DNA from: Gammaproteobacteria bacterium
Lineage (GTDB): Bacteria; Pseudomonadota; Gammaproteobacteria; QNFN01
Direction: 5' to 3'
DNA: 6,314 nucleotides
NCBI GenBank assembly: GCA_003645555.1
Contig: QNFN01000118.1
Span: 1-6,314 of the forward strand
In this document: positions 5,655 through 6,314 of the stretch, one piece after another
Position numbering within the stretch: the stretch's first letter is position 1
Layout: the number at the start of each line of letters is the position of its first letter
Translations under genes and position numbers: made by a program
The notes under the pieces: generated by a model
Seen by the model: only the letters and a program-made list of their open reading frames with translations
What the model was told of the DNA's origin: nothing
Database searches by the model: none

Positions 5655-6314
5655 TCAGCGGTAGCTCAATCCCATCGCCTCACGCACATCCTCAAGTGTC
5701 TCACGTGCCTCGTCGCGCGCCTTCTCGCACCCTTCGGCGATGATCGCCTGCACCGCAGCCGGATCGGCGCTGTAGTCAGCTGCCATGGTGCGCATCGGCT
5801 CAAGTTCGGCCTGCACCGCGGCGATGATCGGCGCCTTGCAGTCGAGGCAGCCAATACCGGCCGTGGTGCACCCTTCGCGCACCCAGTCACGGGTCTTTTC
5901 ATCGCTGTAGATTTCGTGGAACTGCCACACCGGGCACTTGGCCGGATCACCCGGGTCGTTGCGTCGTACCCGCGCCGGATCGGTGGGCATGGTGCGGATC
6001 TTCCGATCGACCTCCTCGGCCGACTCGCGCAGGGTGATGGTGTTGCCGTAGGACTTCGACATCTTCTGGCCGTCGAGGCCTGGCATCTTCGCCGCCGGCG
6101 TCAGCAAGGCCTGCGGCTCAGGCAAAATCGCCCTGCCGCCGCCGTCGAGGTAACCGAACAGTCGCTCGCGATCGCCGAGACTGATGTTCTGCTGCGATTC
6201 GAGTAACGCGTGAGCCACCTGCAGCGCCTCGGCGTCACCCTGCTCCTGGTAGCGCTTGCGTAGCGTGTTGTAGAGCTTGTTGTTCTTTTTACCCATTTTT
6301 TTCGCGGCCGCTTC
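5655..6314 (-). CDS. trpS: Tryptophanyl-tRNA synthetase, C-terminal part (5' partial), Fe-S type
   Basis: Class I aminoacyl-tRNA synthetase that activates tryptophan with ATP and charges tRNA-Trp. Residues here are counted from the ATG at 6294-6296, but that ATG is internal: the frame stays open to the window edge (EAAAKK before it), and the HIGH-containing half of the Rossmann domain is missing. PGLDGQKMSKSYGNTITL at 72-89 contains the KMSKS loop, followed by IRTMPTDPARVRRNDPGDP. Four cysteines form C121-x21-C143-x6-C150-x2-C153, nearly the [4Fe-4S] motif (x22-x6-x2) of Thermotoga maritima TrpRS, with the same GCTTA-IGC-DCK wording. The C-terminal helices end EAMGLSYR. The TGA is 18-20 bases before scpA, so this is the first visible gene of the trpS-scpA-scpB-rluB unit. 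The promoter lies outside the window. Confidence 0.95.
   Translation of the reverse strand, partial: EAAAKKMGKKNNKLYNTLRKRYQEQGDAEALQVAHALLESQQNISLGDRERLFGYLDGGGRAILPEPQALLTPAAKMPGLDGQKMSKSYGNTITLRESAEEVDRKIRTMPTDPARVRRNDPGDPAKCPVWQFHEIYSDEKTRDWVREGCTTAGIGCLDCKAPIIAAVQAELEPMRTMAADYSADPAAVQAIIAEGCEKARDEARETLEDVREAMGLSYR

Noticed and set aside
4812..6206. 464-codon open frame on the plus strand, longer than any real gene here
   Set aside because: It lies wholly antisense to scpA and trpS, whose protein motifs are unmistakable. The frame is a by-product of GC-rich codon bias and its translation shows no recognisable domain.
6296..6314. A7 run beside a NotI site (GCGGCCGC, 6304-6311) at the window edge, possible slippage or cloning junction
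   Set aside because: The reading frame passes through intact as EAAAKKMGKKN, which suits native TrpS; the A-run does not form a proper X-XXY-YYZ slippery heptamer in this frame.

Overview
The window is GC-rich, densely coded bacterial chromosome, most likely from a gammaproteobacterium. Pointers to this are a YciK-type dehydrogenase, a YajQ close to the pseudomonad/enterobacterial form, an RluB-type pseudouridine synthase, and the gene order trpS-scpA-scpB-rluB. A probable hpnE fragment at the left edge suggests a hopanoid-producing lineage, for example Chromatiales-like or a methanotroph; this placement is an inference. No mobile element, CRISPR array, tRNA or rRNA is visible.

Left part, plus strand (1-925): the 3' end of an FAD-dependent amine oxidase/desaturase-like gene, probably hpnE, is followed after 19 bases by a complete yciK-like short-chain dehydrogenase. 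That gene meets the minus-strand block head-on. The 99-base gap (926-1024) holds a strong hairpin that could end transcription from both sides.

Middle part, minus strand (1025-2987): a tight three-gene unit. Reading leftwards it is an unrecognised secreted beta-rich protein, yajQ, and a HhH-GPD DNA glycosylase of the endonuclease III superfamily. Gaps are 17 and 5 bases. Upstream of the first gene, in the only intergenic space on this strand longer than 34 bases, lies a perfect TGTGA-N6-TCACA dyad. It sits about 42 bases upstream of the start predicted from a TACAAT -10 element, which is the layout of a class II CRP/Vfr-activated promoter.

Right part, minus strand (3102-6314): trpS (5' end beyond the window), scpA, scpB and rluB, with gaps of 18 and 34 bases and then an overlap or near-overlap. 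ScpA and ScpB are the kleisin and winged-helix partners of SMC in chromosome condensation. RluB modifies 23S rRNA and TrpS charges tRNA-Trp. The TrpS fragment carries a four-cysteine motif like that of the [4Fe-4S] Thermotoga enzyme.

Most of the window is ordinary core genome. The points that deserve a second look are the CRP-like operator and the uncharacterised secreted gene it would control, the loss of the catalytic serine in the dehydrogenase, the lysine-less glycosylase, the cysteine-containing TrpRS, and the non-ATG start of rluB.
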